Counted from the stretch's first letter, positions 1 to 12,421 are shown. The stretch is 64,000 nt of DNA from Cristatella mucedo (GCA_009760855.2 WPIO01000008.1:10273001-10337000); one strand, 5' to 3'. The notes: generated from the sequence alone by a model not told the origin. Translations and numbers: made by a program.

Positions 1-600
1 AGTTACGTGTGGCTTGAGCTTCGAGACAAGCACAGGTCGAAATCTGGACAGCAGCTGAGCAAGCTGTCAAGCAAGCTCTCCTATCAGTAACTTGTTCGTG
101 GCCGGATTCAGCCATCGGCCATTGAGTAGCCTTAGCAGCAAGCTCAGTCGCATTTTATACGGTTAGGGTAGCAGATGCCGAGAGCAATACTAAGATAATT
201 GCGTTGGGTCGTATGCTGCATCACCTTCTGGCCACCCCAGCGGTCACCTGCCTAGTTCGGCACCTCGTGAGCTCTCAGCTCGCTGTTTTGGCAAGCTGCC
301 AGCTCGGCAGACTGCCAGCCCTATAGCCGAGCGAGTGGGTCATTTGGCTCCTAGCTATATAGCTCTAGACAGCGCCCTGGAAGATGGAGCCGCCCTTTCC
401 CTACGAGCCTTAGTAACCGCACGCTATTCCTCTCTCTGCCCTCTTACTTGCCTCGCTGGCACACCCATTTATACTCGTTGACACTTTCTGGCGAAAATCC
501 GCCACGGCCGTCAGGGCTGCCGCCGCTAGCCGAAAAAGTCGCAGATCTGCAATCATACTGAAATTCAATTAGGCTACGGATTCATCAATAAATAACTAGG
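1..600. other. No recognisable gene
   Basis: I see no coding frame with family resemblance, no RNA gene and no clear transposon in this stretch. It contains many short AGCT-centred words (for example around 240-370) but no regular repeat period. Confidence 0.5.
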
Positions 601-671
601 GGGCCGCTAGGCCGGACTGGAGCACTAGCTAGGCCGGATCTGGCCTAAAGGCCGGAGTTTGCCGACCTCTG
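601..671. mobile_element. Possible hAT transposon right end
   Basis: Read on the minus strand from 671, the sequence begins CAGAGGTCGGCAAACTCCGG and continues with GGCC-rich words. This resembles, from memory, the CAGNGGTCGGCAAAC termini of hAT/Charlie-type DNA transposons. The matching left terminus was not found to the left, so this is either a solo end or an element whose other end has decayed or lies outside the window. No target-site duplication can be tested. Confidence 0.35.
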
Positions 672-921
672 CTCTGGACTTTCTGCACGTCCGTTGGCCT
701 GTAACGATGCCAACACCTACTCTCTCGGCCGACCTTATGCTGGCGACCAACCTCGGCCGCTAAAGCTGGTGCTCGTAGCTGTGTGTGTCCCAGCTGCTCG
801 TACTGTCGCCAACCTGCCCGTCGTGGATTTATAACTGTACAGCGTTGCACCAGTCTGTATGCACGGCGCTCGAGTTCGCCTGGCCACACCAGAGCCAAAG
901 TCCGGCAGCAGTATCTGTATC

Positions 922-1092
922 TTAAAGAAAACTACCGGCTGATTTAACAGATTCATCTTGCATGGCGGCAGGTGAGCCTTTAATGGCTATCACCGATGCT
1001 TGCAGCTGGAAATTAAGGATCGCCAACTGCGGGATTCGAACGCACGACCTCAGTCGCACAGAGCGAGTAAGTAGCCTAAGTACCACGGGTCC
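922..1092 (-). mobile_element. SINE A copy (tRNA-derived)
   Basis: On the minus strand a degenerate A box (GGTACTTAGG region) is followed by a B box GTTCGAATCCC. The body then carries the SINE A signature of a GGCGATCC-like word, a GATAGCC-like word and the tail word AAATCAGC. It is divergent from the copies at 3688 and 58259 and probably old. SINE A is non-autonomous, with an internal Pol III promoter. Confidence 0.7.
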
Positions 1093-1159
1093 TATCTAGC
1101 AAAGCTTTAAGCGGCGGGAGCTGCGAAACGTAGGTCTAGTGGTATTTGGAGAGATGTGT

Positions 1160-1549
<390 letters not shown>

Positions 1550-1879
1550 TGTTGGATAGTGAGAGTGCAAAAGTGTGAGAGAGAACTGCTGTTGAAAGAA
1601 AGTTGTAGAATGAAGAAGTTCAAAACTAGTGTGACATATATCTGAAAGCGAGCAGTCCGAGAGCATGTAAGCTTGTAACTCAAAGCTATGATAAGGATTG
1701 TGGTATGTGTGTGCATGTTCGTGCGTACGTTTATATGAATGTATGTGTGCATACCGGCAAGTAGTTGTTTATGTTTCCCTTTAATTATTTCGTTTAAATT
1801 TGCATGAAAGTTTGTAGGTATCTGCCCTATTATGTTGCAGTGCAAGTTTGAAAACAAGTGCGTACCTATTATATATCTC

Positions 1880-3625
1880 CGCCTGTAAGCCAAAAAAGCC
1901 GAGCAGGAGAGTAGATGTCGTTAGGTAAGAATTGTCGAAGTGAGTTCCGCAGTCTAGGACCTGCAGAGCAAAAGCTTCTGTCGCGAACGATATTTCAGCA
2001 GAGGAATGGGACAGCTAATTTGTTGTCCTGACAGGACCTGAAGGCACGAGGTGGCTGAAAGTTGCTGCAGTTCAGCTAGGTACGAAGCCGTGGCGGACCT
2101 TGTGGGTCAGCTTAAGAACTTTACTCTGTATCTTTTGATCAACAGGCAGCCGTAATGGTCTTTCTGCATAGGGTGCACATAGCCAAACCTCTGTGATTTG
2201 TAAACTAGCCTTGCAAGAATATTCATTACCAGCTGCAGTGGCCTAGTGGCATTTTATCGGCAGCCCAGCCAAAAGCGATTTAATACAACCTAGCTGAGAC
2301 AAAACCAAAGAATTAGTAAACAGTTGTTCAAGCCACAGTGGAAGACAGTTCCAAACCTTAGATAGGAATCGGACGTGATGGCTAGCTGTGGAAGCAGTCT
2401 TCTTAACGAAGATTTCAAAAGTCAGGCAGCTCTCGAAGACGGCAACTAAATTCTGAGCACAGGTTCGCATATCAACATCACCGATTAGAAGAGAAAACTG
2501 TCTAGTTCAGCCACACGCTTGGATGATTAACTTGTGGAAAGCATCCGGACCTAGACAGGAAGAACTATTTGACATTGGTGACTTGATTGATTTCAGATCC
2601 GGAGCCTTTCTTAAGGAGCCGTTCGATGCCGCTCTTTTTCTCGGTGATTTTTGTGAATTCTAGTTGGTAATTTGACATGAATCTACATGACTGTACGCAG
2701 AAAACATGTAGTGGAGAATGCTTGTCGCGGGTAATCATAATATTAATGTTCACTGCATTAGTGAAAGTTTCGACGCTGTTGGCCGTGTCTGGTGATCAAG
2801 AAGACGTGCATCGCAAACTTACGTCAAAATTAGCTCAGGATTAATGTTTTTCAAGTTGTATCATCCAAGAATTTCGAAATACCCAGCAAATACAATCGAA
2901 CAGGAACAGTAAGAGAGACTGAGCAATGATCTGAGATGGTCAGTTGACACAAAACAATGCCAGTGGTGCACAAATCTGTAGAAATAATGATATCCAAGAC
3001 ATGGGTGCCGATGTGAGTGGTATGTTTAACATGTTAGATCAAACCAATTTCTCCAGACAGTCAAGCAATAAGCGGACCTGGCTATTGCTACGCTTGTCAA
3101 CGTGAATGTTGAAGTCCCTTGCTATCATTAAAGACTGTCGCACCAACGTGTTGGGAGGAGCTCCAGAAACTCTGCAAACAAGGTTAGACAGCCGAATGAA
3201 GTTCAGCAGATCGCAAATGTGGGATGCATGGCTTTTGATAGGGACCTGATAGCAACTGATTTAAAAGATCGCCCGTGCTATAAACCACAGGTCTTGTAGC
3301 CAAACGATTCACGAACAATAAAAGCAACCCTACCACTTACCTTGTCATGCCACATAAACTGATAAAATGAGAGCTCAGCAGGGGTAAATGTAGTCAAATA
3401 CAATTCATCTGTAAAGCACCCTAAGAGAACCTAATCTTTATTGAGGTGCTTTAAATATGAAGTGGGGCTCGAGCCCACGACCGCGGCCATAAATCGGTCG
3501 GGGCGAGCACCTTAACAACTGGGCCAAACCAGCTTAGAGTTAGTCTCAGATATGCAGGTCCCAGAGCAGCAGGGTGCCATCCACGTCTCGGTCAGCAGGA
3601 AGGCATCTGACTCTTGGGCTGGACA
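1880..3625 (-). mobile_element. LINE B copy, internally deleted (endonuclease + RT C-terminus)
   Basis: This is a non-LTR retrotransposon of CR1/L2-like type on the minus strand. From its 5' side (high coordinates) it shows an endonuclease motif LLTETW near 3560-3600 and a GGVA-like block (read GRVAFIVRESF) near 3300. DFNIHVD follows near 3100, and THIGTHVLDIII...SDH lies near 2930-3060. A linker (QLEFTKITEKKS, ERLLKKGSGSEI) lies at 2580-2680. The reverse-transcriptase core with its YADD box is missing between about 2560 and 2500. The C-terminal part (TASHHVRFLSK, SLLAGLP) and the 3' UTR follow at 1880-2470. There are several stops and frameshifts. A SINE B is inserted at 3411-3535. The element once made an apurinic-type endonuclease plus RT, and this copy cannot. 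Confidence 0.8.
3411..3535 (-). mobile_element. SINE B copy (tRNA head + LINE A-like tail)
   Basis: On the minus strand it reads a tRNA-like head (TTGTTAAGGTGCTCGCC, B box GGGCTCGAGCCCC). A 40-nt tail follows directly, with arms AAAGCACC and GGTGCTTT. The tail resembles the LINE A 3' stem-loop, in which the arms are AAAGCGCC and GGCGCTTT. It lies inside the LINE B copy. Confidence 0.8.
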
Positions 3626-3687
3626 CTCTGATAAGTAACACCTTGGTATTAAGTTACCGGAACAGGCACCGGTTTGTGTATGCTTGG

Positions 3688-3879
3688 TGAGCCATGATGG
3701 CTCACTAAGTAAGGTGGTTGCTTTTCACGACCTTGGCCCCGAGGTCGTGGGTTCGAATCCTGCGGTGAGTGATCCTTTATCGCCACTGCAAGCGATGGTG
3801 GTAGCCGTCAGGGCTCTTCTGTCGCTATACAAAAAGAGGCTGTTCAATCAGCTTGTATTTATTTTATTTATTAATTTAT
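3688..3879 (+). mobile_element. SINE A copy (well preserved)
   Basis: A box TGGCTCACTAAG, then a GC-rich inverted repeat between the boxes, then a perfect B box GGTTCGAATCC. The body has the words GATCCTTTAT, GCCACTGCAAGC, GGTGGTAGCCGT and GCTCTTCTGTCGCTATAC. The tail is AAAGAGGCTGTTCAATCAGC followed by an ATTT-rich run. The spacing between the boxes suggests a class-II tRNA ancestor (Ser or Leu type), which is inference. Confidence 0.88.
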
Positions 3880-3880
3880 G

Positions 3881-3881
<1 letters not shown>

Positions 3882-3918
<37 letters not shown>
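3882..3918. repeat. (GT)n microsatellite
   Basis: About 18 GT units lie immediately downstream of the SINE A tail at 3879. Confidence 0.95.
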
Positions 3919-3922
<4 letters not shown>

Positions 3923-4195
3923 AGCACGATCGAGAGGCGTGCGAGGGCGCGAGTTAGTGCGTTGGCACATGCCGTATCAGCCGGGAAGCAGCATGCTCCA
4001 TCGCAACCTACTTGCTACTTTGGTCGTTCGGTTATGCCACCAGGGCAACCAGTGTCATTGCTGGGGGATGCAAGTGAAGCAAAAGGGCGATCATATGAAG
4101 GACCCAAGCTTGTTAGCAGTTATACAGACGATGGAGGAACAGAGCAACCTACAGAGAAATAGAGCTATACGTTAGGTTAAGGTTTGAATATTGAG

Positions 4196-4296
<101 letters not shown>

Positions 4297-4374
4297 GTGT
4301 GTGACATAAATTACAATACTAATTCTATCAACATAATTCTGTTGTCGTTCACTTTTAAGAAAGTTGTCTGCCAT

Positions 4375-7000
4375 TCAAGTGCAAATATAAGCTATACATT
4401 TAGCGACTCAGTTGAGTGTCTGCTTGAAGACAAGACCAGGGGTCAAAGCACAGGACAAGTGTGCTTTTAACTGCAGAAAATTGCGAGAAGCCGCGTATCA
4501 GTTACATATTTCAAGCAATACATTAAGTCTCTGAAGGCTATTATATTTAGATGGTCACAAGCTAAAACCAGGAAGGGAGCTGTGGCGGTCGGGCTATTGG
4601 CACCAAAATTTATCATACTGCAGGTGCCTAGGCCTTAGGTCAAACGGTTATTTGCTATATGTTTATGGTCTCGAGAGGCTACAGTTCTTAATTGAGTGAT
4701 GCTATTATTTCACGTAAATATATTTCAATATGAAAAGAAGGTCAATAGGCTGTAAAAGATATGTGGCGTCATTATAGCGAATAAACAGATGGGTTGATTC
4801 TGTTCTCACGGAGATTTGCACTGATGCCATCAAGGTGCCTCTTCAGCAATCACGAAAAGAAGATCAATTCACGCGGCTACCTGCCCGGCCTCGAAGCCAC
4901 TATCTGCCGCAGCCGCGAGTTGCTGTTCTGTTGTTTGACGGTGACGATTTCATGTGTGCATTGCAGTCCCATTAGGTTTGCTGCTGATTCAGTTGGTTAT
5001 AGACAAGGAATGCGAATGAAAGTTTTTTCGATGCATAGCCAGCAGCCGGTAAAGATGCAGACAGATGTCTGGTCAATTGGTTTGTTAAATTAGGCACCCG
5101 AAAATGGCACCGTCGGCGAGGGTCTCGACATTAAAGCTGTGGTCAAGCTATGGGTCACTTCTTGGGTGAAGAAAATAAGCTTGCCTTGTGCTACAACAAG
5201 TGACGGTTAAGGCCACTGACTCTGCAGTCTGTCAGATGGCGGCTGATGGGAGAAACACCACCTATCTGCTGTTGACTAGAACGTCGTGGAGATCAAGGAT
5301 TTAAACCGCTCGTTGAAGCCCAACTCGATGGATGGGAATGAAGACGATGACTAGGCTAGCTCAAAAACTCATGTAAAGAAAGCATTTGGAAATCGTTGGT
5401 AGAATTTTACAACCTCACGAAGGTCGAGAAACCGAAAGTAAACACTAATCGAATACGGTTGGGTTACGTTTCTTTCATTTTCACAGCCCTGGACGGCCTA
5501 AATTGTAAGAGGAGGCTTTGCTTTGAAAGTGTGCTGCATTCTACATCGATTCCGATTCAGGCTGTGTTGGAAACTATTAGTGGTTCTCCAATTAAATCAT
5601 TAGAAGGAACCGGATGTCATAACGTCTGGTTGAAGGAGTATTAAAGCGCATTGAAGCTGATGGATAGGAAGCTTTAGGTTTAGCATAGTTCAATTCCTAA
5701 GTACTGCCTCTGATGATGTGGAGTGCACTGTTCTGCGTTATGGGCACTGACTTTTCATTATGGCTACTTCTTACTGGTCGTCCAGCACGTGCCCAAGATG
5801 CGTGCAGACTGCAACGAGTTTGCATCGTAGCTTTTCTGGAGTGAATGTCACAACTACCATATTACACCAATACGCAGCAACCTGGCTCCCTATATAGAAC
5901 GTATAGGTTAACAGGTTTTGTTGGCCGCATGTCTACCCTGGTCAAGATATCTGATATAGTTACTCCTGAGAAATCCTTTGGTTAGACCTGCTTCCACCGT
6001 TTTCATCACTGCATTTTATTGTCCGTACACATTTTTCACTCATGCAATTGGCCCTTTAAAGTAGTGCACTGTGTCAGTAATCAGTTCGCACGTTTTGGTT
6101 CTAGTACTCATAGCGTGCAAAAAAGAGTTGATCGTAATGTTGGGTGCTTCACACAATTTTAATAAGATTGCATTGCTAATTGGGTAGCTACTAAAGCGTG
6201 GGTTGAATATCTGGCCAGAAATTTGACTGCATGCTGAATCATTTGTGTTTGTCTAACTTTCAGTAAAAGTATTGTCGCCGTGGAGCTTCCGGCACGGCTT
6301 TTACACAACCACCCGTTCGAGTATGCCCTGTATGGCACCTACTTTCTAACTGCTCTGGACGAGCTGGCGTACATGTACATTGAGTCGCGCGAGAGAGCAT
6401 CCTATTTAAAGCACGTGCAGCCCAAAGCCGCAACAATCGTATGCTATTTGGTTGACGTCTGATGGCATATGCTCCAGGCTGCAGAAATCGTCCAAAGCGG
6501 CGCATAGTGCTGAAAGCAGCGGCTTCTCAGAGGGTGGCTCTGTACAACATGGTTTCATAGCCCAGATAGGTGTGGCAGTAAGCGCCGGAGCATCGGCCTT
6601 GGCCTTGATTGAGGCTCATAAGCCTAGTGAGCGTAGTCAGCCAACCAGGGATACGCGACGACCTGGCTGGAGTTACATCGGCACTTTCTTCGATGGAGTA
6701 AGCGCTGCAGAACAAAGCAGGGCAGAAGCAGTGAAGCAGCGTGGCCCCACAGACTAGTGGTTCATACCGATCCATATTGCTCCGCCTAGCAGCTTATTCA
6801 CAGCTCGCCTTAGCAGAGTTCGACTAGCCGAACGAGCTGATGACTGAGCTTGATAGTTTCCAGCAGCAGCCACGGGGGGGGGGCCGATTGGCCGCTAGGA
6901 GCTTCAATCTCCGTTCTCCCCACCACCCCTGCCAATGACTGCATTTTTTTAAAGATCTGTATAGTAAATAGAAAAGCAAAAGAGTAAGAAGCTATGCAGC
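4375..7000. other. No recognisable gene
   Basis: Short open frames occur (for example 4794-5093, 5396-5644, 6452-6757), but none shows a family motif or plausible exon structure that I can defend. No repeat longer than a few units was seen. A C-free poly-G run of ten lies near 6875. Confidence 0.5.
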
Positions 7001-7071
7001 AGATTATCCAGCTGAAGTCATACATTGAAACTTCATTCCTTGCTAACAAGTTCCATTCTGGTTTTAGAGCT

Positions 7072-7254
7072 TTAATGATGGCACACTAGGTAAGACGGTT
7101 GCTTTTCACGACCTCGGTCCCAAGGTCGTGGGTTCAAATCCTGTAGTGGGCAATTCAGTATCGCTGATGCAAGCCGTGGTGGTAGCCCTAAAAGCTCTTC
7201 TGTTGCTATAAAAAAGAGGCTGCTAAATAAACTCGTATTTATTTATTTATTTTT
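7072..7254 (+). mobile_element. SINE A nested in LINE A copy 1
   Basis: It has an A box TGGCACACTAGG, a B box GGTTCAAATCC, and the body and tail words of the 3688 copy, ending in (ATTT)n. The LINE sequence GAGCT occurs on both sides (near 7067 and 7255), as expected for a short target-site duplication. The LINE reading frame resumes exactly after it. Confidence 0.88.
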
Positions 7255-7505
7255 GAGCTAATCACTCGACAGAGTCAGCATTGCTTCGAGTGTACAACGA
7301 CCTATTTAAGAATGCAGACATGGGTAGAGTATCTCTGCTTGGTTTGCTCGATCTATCGGCAGCTTTTGATACTATAGATCACCAAGCCTTCATTGAGCGC
7401 CTTTCATCTCGCCTGGACATTGCTGGCACTGCATTGCAATGGTTCAGGTCCTATCTCAGTGGGAGACTCCAGTGTATTTATGTGAATGTACAAAGATCAT
7501 GAATT

Positions 7506-7543
7506 ATATATATATATAATATATATATATATATTCTTTTCAC
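7506..7543. repeat. (TA)n inside LINE A RT
   Basis: A TA run with one interruption stands in place of roughly 60 bp of LINE A that includes the conserved GVPQGSVLGP block. Confidence 0.9.
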
Positions 7544-8689
7544 GGTTTATACTCTTCCTCTTGCCGATGTGATTGCCACGCTCAATATAGGCTTTCACTT
7601 CTATGCGGATGACACTCAGTTTTACCTTTGCTTTGATCCCTTCCAACCCTCGAGCACGTCGGATTCTCTCAACTCCCTTGCTGCATGTATTGATGACATC
7701 CTCACATGGATGGCAGCAAATTTTCTTAAATTGACTGATGATAAAACCAACTTACTAGTGATGGGCAAACCAAGTGTGGTTCAGAAATTGGAAAGGTTAA
7801 CTCTCTGTATCGGCTCTGCCACCATGTCTTCTGTTGAATCTGCACGAAATCTAGGTGTTATATCCCAAAGTGACGTTTCGTTAGACGACCACGTCAGCTC
7901 CACAATTAAGTCTGCCTACTTTCAGCTACATAACATTGATACTATTCGGGCCTGTTTAGACAGGGATACCACATCAATGTTGGTCAATGCATTTGTGACG
8001 TCCCGTCTTGACTTTTGTAACTCAATGCTGCTGGCCTACCGGCATGTGCAATCAGGCGTTTACGGCTGGTGCAAAACTCTGCAGCTAGGCTTGTCTGTCG
8101 TGAACGTCGCAGTTGTCAAATCAAACCACTTCTCGCCGACCTGCACTGGCTCCCAGTCAAGCAACTCATCGACTTCAAGGTTTTGTCGCTCACTTTTAGG
8201 TTCCTTCATTCTTTGGCTTCAGCCTACCAGTCAGATCTACTCCCCCACCAAGCTAAGCATCGTTCCACTCGCTTTACGGAATCTGACAATTTACCAATAC
8301 CTCGTTCAAACCTCAAATCCTTTGGAGACCATGCATTTATTTCATATGCTTTCAAAGCCTAGAGCTCACTCCCGACTTGCGTTACGACGTCTCCTGACTT
8401 GACAACAATGAAAAAGAAATTAAAAACGAACCTATTTAGGACAGCATTTAGTTGGTCCCTGCGTTCGTCTTCTATGTGAGTATACGTGCTTACACTATGC
8501 ATGCTGCCACTAACCACACTTGCATGCTGACCCTGTGCATGTCACGCCTAACCACGTTATTCTTGTTGTTTATTGAACATGCTATAACTTACCATTCGTT
8601 CGTGTTGCCTTTGCAGCAAATGTAAAGGGTCTAGAAAGAGAGTTATCTGAGGGGCTATATCAAGTGTCATTATTATTATCATTTTTTCT

Positions 8690-9300
8690 ATGTGAAATGA
8701 TTTTGAAAATAGCTGAATCGGCAGATTAGCTGACTTATGCACAGATGAAAAATTAACCCAACAGCACTCTGTGCCGAATTAAACTGCCAATGGCTTCGGG
8801 AATGATGTATACAGCTCCACAAAGAAGAGTCTTTCAAGCTTAGCGGCAAGTGGTCGCTTCAATTGAGCAAGTGGTTGAGTGTGAAGAGGAGCTCACAATT
8901 CGTAATCCGTGCACCGCCATAGAATAGGCAATAGCTGGCCACTATCTTCTCCGCTCTTCTTTCACTAAACTGCTAGAGCTACTTGGTGGGTGCCACCGTG
9001 ATAACTTCATTTTAGTCTCAGTGAGCATACATTAGAATTCAGTTGAGCAGAGCTGGAAAGACGTACTGAGAGCCACGTAGACATCCATCCTAGTGCCAGC
9101 ATGTTTGCCTTGCTTTCTAAGTGTCCGGTAATAGCACGAAAGCTCAGAGAAAGAGATTTAGTTCTTGTCAGGCTCTTAATGCAATTTTCTAATAGAATAA
9201 TATAGTTTCTAAATTTTCAGATAGAGACAATTGTTTGGGAGAGATATACTGGCTAGCTGTGCTCAAAGCTCTGTTCGGTGTACAAGAACTGCGTAATCTA
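8690..9300. other. No recognisable gene
   Basis: No coding, RNA or repeat signature was recognised. Confidence 0.5.
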
Positions 9301-9304
9301 TAGT

Positions 9305-9547
9305 TCATCTCAAGTTTGGTCTCTTCAAATTGCATTTCAGCTGACTCCCTGTAGTGAGTGAATTCCAGGCTCTAGGAGGATACGAAATTTTGGAGTAGAC
9401 TTTTGGAGCATCGCGGCCGCAGTTTCGGTGAAAAAGTTTACCACCGTGAAATGTTAGGCCGTAGCGATTGAATTGTATGAGCTCAACGCGATAGAGCTCA
9501 GATACTGCCACTCTCGTGGACCAGAAAAAAGGTTCTGTAGCCTGCAC
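9305..9547 (-). pseudogene. LINE-like C-terminal remnant (uncertain)
   Basis: The minus-strand frame ends with the pattern SYPPRAWNSL followed by a Lys/Leu-rich tail. This resembles the APKAWNSLP...FKxxLKTHLF C-terminus of LINE A and related CR1/L2 elements. The remaining 60 residues match nothing I recognise, so it could be another LINE family or chance. Confidence 0.35.
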
Positions 9548-10044
9548 TCACTCTGCTTGTCAGGAGACCACTGCAGCTTCTTTGGAAAAGAGGGCGCATG
9601 GCTAGATTTCCTGGATTTAAGATACCATTCTTATCCGATCCAGCGGCCAAGTTTGGTAGTGCAGGCAGTGTAAGGGCAGATGGCAGCAGTCGGCATTCAT
9701 GGTATGAGAGAGTTTCAGCAAGTCTTCCTGAGGCCAGGAGCACGCGACTGGCTGCGGAACTGTTTGCTTTTTATTGACCTAATTACTCCCTCATCCAGAA
9801 GAAAAAGCAAGAAAGCGAATGTGAAGCTGCTTTGACGAGGCTATATTAGTAGATCATGCCCACCTATAACAATAAGCTAGTTGAGACGCTAGGAGAGAAT
9901 TTCTCTTTTTGGCCCTGAAGGTAACTTAATAACTTGACTTATGACCTGAGAAATATTTGCTGTAACGTTGTGTGAATAGTTCTAAGCACCCATATTCATC
10001 CTGAAGGAGGATTGTGGCTTTATGCAGGTTTTACAATGGCTGTA

Positions 10045-10228
<184 letters not shown>

Positions 10229-10235
10229 CCTCATG

Positions 10236-10760
10236 AACAGGTCTTGTCGCTCACTTTTAGGTCCCTTCATTCTATGGCTCCAGCCTATCTCTCAGATATA
10301 CTCCCCCATCAGGCCAAGCATCGTACCACCCGCTTTTCGGAATCCAACAGTCTACAAATACCTCGTACAAACCTCAAATCCTTTGGAGACCGTGCATTTA
10401 GTTCGTATGCTCCCAAAGCCTGGAACTCCCTCCCGACCTGTGTCAGAACATCCCCTGACCTGACCACATTTAAAATGAACTTAAAAACACACCTATTTAG
10501 GACAGCATTTAGTGGGTCCGTATGATTCTTCCATCACGTGCTTATGCGTGCTGACACTGTGCATGCTGCCACTAACCACATTCGCATGCTGACCCTGTGC
10601 ATGTCACCCCTAACCATGTTATTCATTTTGTTTGTTTTCAAGCATGATTTTACTTACCATTTAATTGCATTTCCCTTTGCAGCAAATGTAAAGCGCCTAG
10701 AAAGAGATTAAGTTCTCTGAGGGCGCTTTATCAAGTACATTATTAATATTATTATTATTA
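10236..10760 (+). mobile_element. LINE A copy 2, 3' fragment
   Basis: It begins inside the C-terminal domain ([19 protein letters not shown]) and runs through the [18 protein letters not shown] region to a stop near 10523. The 3' UTR follows, ending with the stem-loop and (ATT)n at about 10690-10760. The open part is uninterrupted, so this is a fairly young insertion. The 5' junction abuts the (TA)n tract. Confidence 0.9.
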
Positions 10761-10896
10761 TTTCAAAAATCACGATTAAATCATCTCTTCTTAAAATTAT
10801 AAATTTAAATATTAAAATGTGTACTATCGGCTTCTCTAATGAGAATAACACGTTAAAACGTCTACTCTTTGAAGTCACGAATGTCACCAAGAGAAC

Positions 10897-12132
10897 TTGA
10901 GCAATTACCGCCCAGTTTCCCTTCTACCATTCCTATCAAAGACACTCGAACGGGTCGTGGCGGACCAGCTGAACTCGTATATCGAAACCTCACACCTTGC
11001 TAGTAAGTTCCAGTCTGGCTTTAGAGCTAATCACTCCACAGAGTCAGCATTGCTTCGGGTATACAACGACCTACTTAGGAATGCAGACATGGGTGGAGTG
11101 TCTCTGCTTGTTTTGCTTGATCTTTCGGCAGCTTTTGATACCATCGATCACAAAGTTCTTCTAGAGCGCCTCTCATCTCGCCTGGGCATCACTGGCACTG
11201 CTCTGCAGTGGTTCAGGTCCTATCTCAGTGGGAGACTCCAGAGTATTGACGTGAATGGACAAAGATCATCTGAAGTACCTCTGAAATATGGAGTACCTCA
11301 GGGCTCAGTGCTAGGTCCGGTTCTTTTCACGGTTTATACTCTGCCTCCTGCTGATGTGATTGCCAAGCACAATCTAGGCTTTCACTTCTATGCGGATGAC
11401 ACTCAGTTGTACCTTTGCTTTGATCCCTCCCAGCCTTCGAGCACCTCAAATTCTCTCAACTCACTAGCTGCATGCATTGATGACATCCGCTCATGGATGG
11501 CAGCAAATTTTCTAAAACTTAACGATGATAAAACTAACTTACTAGTTATGGGCAAACCCAGTGTGATCCAGAGATTGGAAAGGCTGACTCTCAAAATCGT
11601 CTCTGCCAGCATATCTCCTGTCAAATCAGCTCGGAATCTAGGTGTCATATTCCAAAGCGACCTCTCGTTAGACGACCATATCAGCTCCACAGTCAAATCC
11701 GCCTATTTTCAGCTTCATAACATTGCTAAAATTCGGGCTTGTTTAGATAAAGATACCACGTCCAAGTTAGTTCATGCATTCGTGACATCCCGTCTCGACT
11801 TCTGCAACTCACTGCTTATTGGCCTACCAGCATGTGCGATCAGGCGATTGCAGCTTGTGCAAAACTCTGCAGCTAGGCTTGTCTGTCGTGAGCGTCGCAG
11901 TTGCCACATTACTCCACTTCTCGCCAACCTGCGCTGGCTACCAGTCAAGCAACGGATTGACCTCAAGGTTTTGTCGCTCACTTTTATGTCCCTTCAGTCT
12001 ATGGCTCCAGCCTATCTTTCAGATATACTACCCCATCAGGCCAAGCATCGTACCACCCGCTTCTCGGAATCCAACAGTCTAGAAATACCTCATACAAACC
12101 TTAAATCCTTTGGAGACCGTGCATTTATTTAG
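10897..12132 (+). pseudogene. LINE A reverse transcriptase, near-intact, frameshifted at 3' end
   Basis: The frame of 411 codons is a CR1/L2-like reverse transcriptase that would copy LINE RNA into DNA at the target nick. Visible blocks are NYRPVS (residues 3-8), LLDLSAAFDTIDH (73-85), YGVPQGSVLG (131-140) and the catalytic FYADD (164-168), with both aspartates present. The thumb and C-terminal region include VTSRLDFCNSLL and LRWLPVKQRID. The frame ends early at FGDRAFI. An extra ATTT relative to the other copies (near 12123-12131) shifts the frame, and the expected C-terminus continues in another frame to about 12255. No start codon is meaningful here because the 5' end is truncated. Confidence 0.9.
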
Positions 12133-12421
12133 TTCATATGCTCCCAAAGCCTGGAACTGCCTCCCGACCTGCGTCAAAACATCCCCTGACCTGACCACAT
12201 TTAAAAGGAACCTACAAACACACCTATTTAGGACAGCATTTAGTGGGTCCCTGTGATTCGTCTTTGATGTGCTTATGCGTGCTGACACGGTGCATGCTGC
12301 CACTAACCACATTTGCATGCTGACCCTGTGCATGTCACCCCTAACCATATTATTCATCTCGTTTGTTTTTCAAGCATGATTTTACTTACCATTCAATTTC
12401 ATTTCACTTTACAGCAAATGT

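Larger units (their letters stand above)
7003..8685 (+). mobile_element. LINE A copy 1, 5'-truncated and broken
   Basis: It starts within the RT domain at the block matching QLxSYIETS. It continues with LLDLSAAFDTIDH (about 7345-7382), then SGRLQ and FHFYADDTQFYL (about 7590-7625), and on to the C-terminal thumb and tail. A SINE A splits the 5' part (7072-7254). A (TA)n stretch at 7506-7543 replaces the block holding GVPQGSVLGP. Additional frameshifts lie in the C-terminal part (frames switch near 8060). The 3' UTR ends with the tail stem-loop and (ATT)n at about 8640-8685. The copy is non-functional. Confidence 0.88.

Noticed and set aside
3688-3790. Functional tRNA gene at the SINE A head
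   Set aside because: A and B boxes are good, but the acceptor arm does not close and the body continues as a repeat found many times in the window.
3882-3918. CRISPR-like or regulatory array among the many regular repeats
   Set aside because: All regular arrays here are mono- to octanucleotide microsatellites. There are no repeat-spacer structures, and the genome is eukaryotic.
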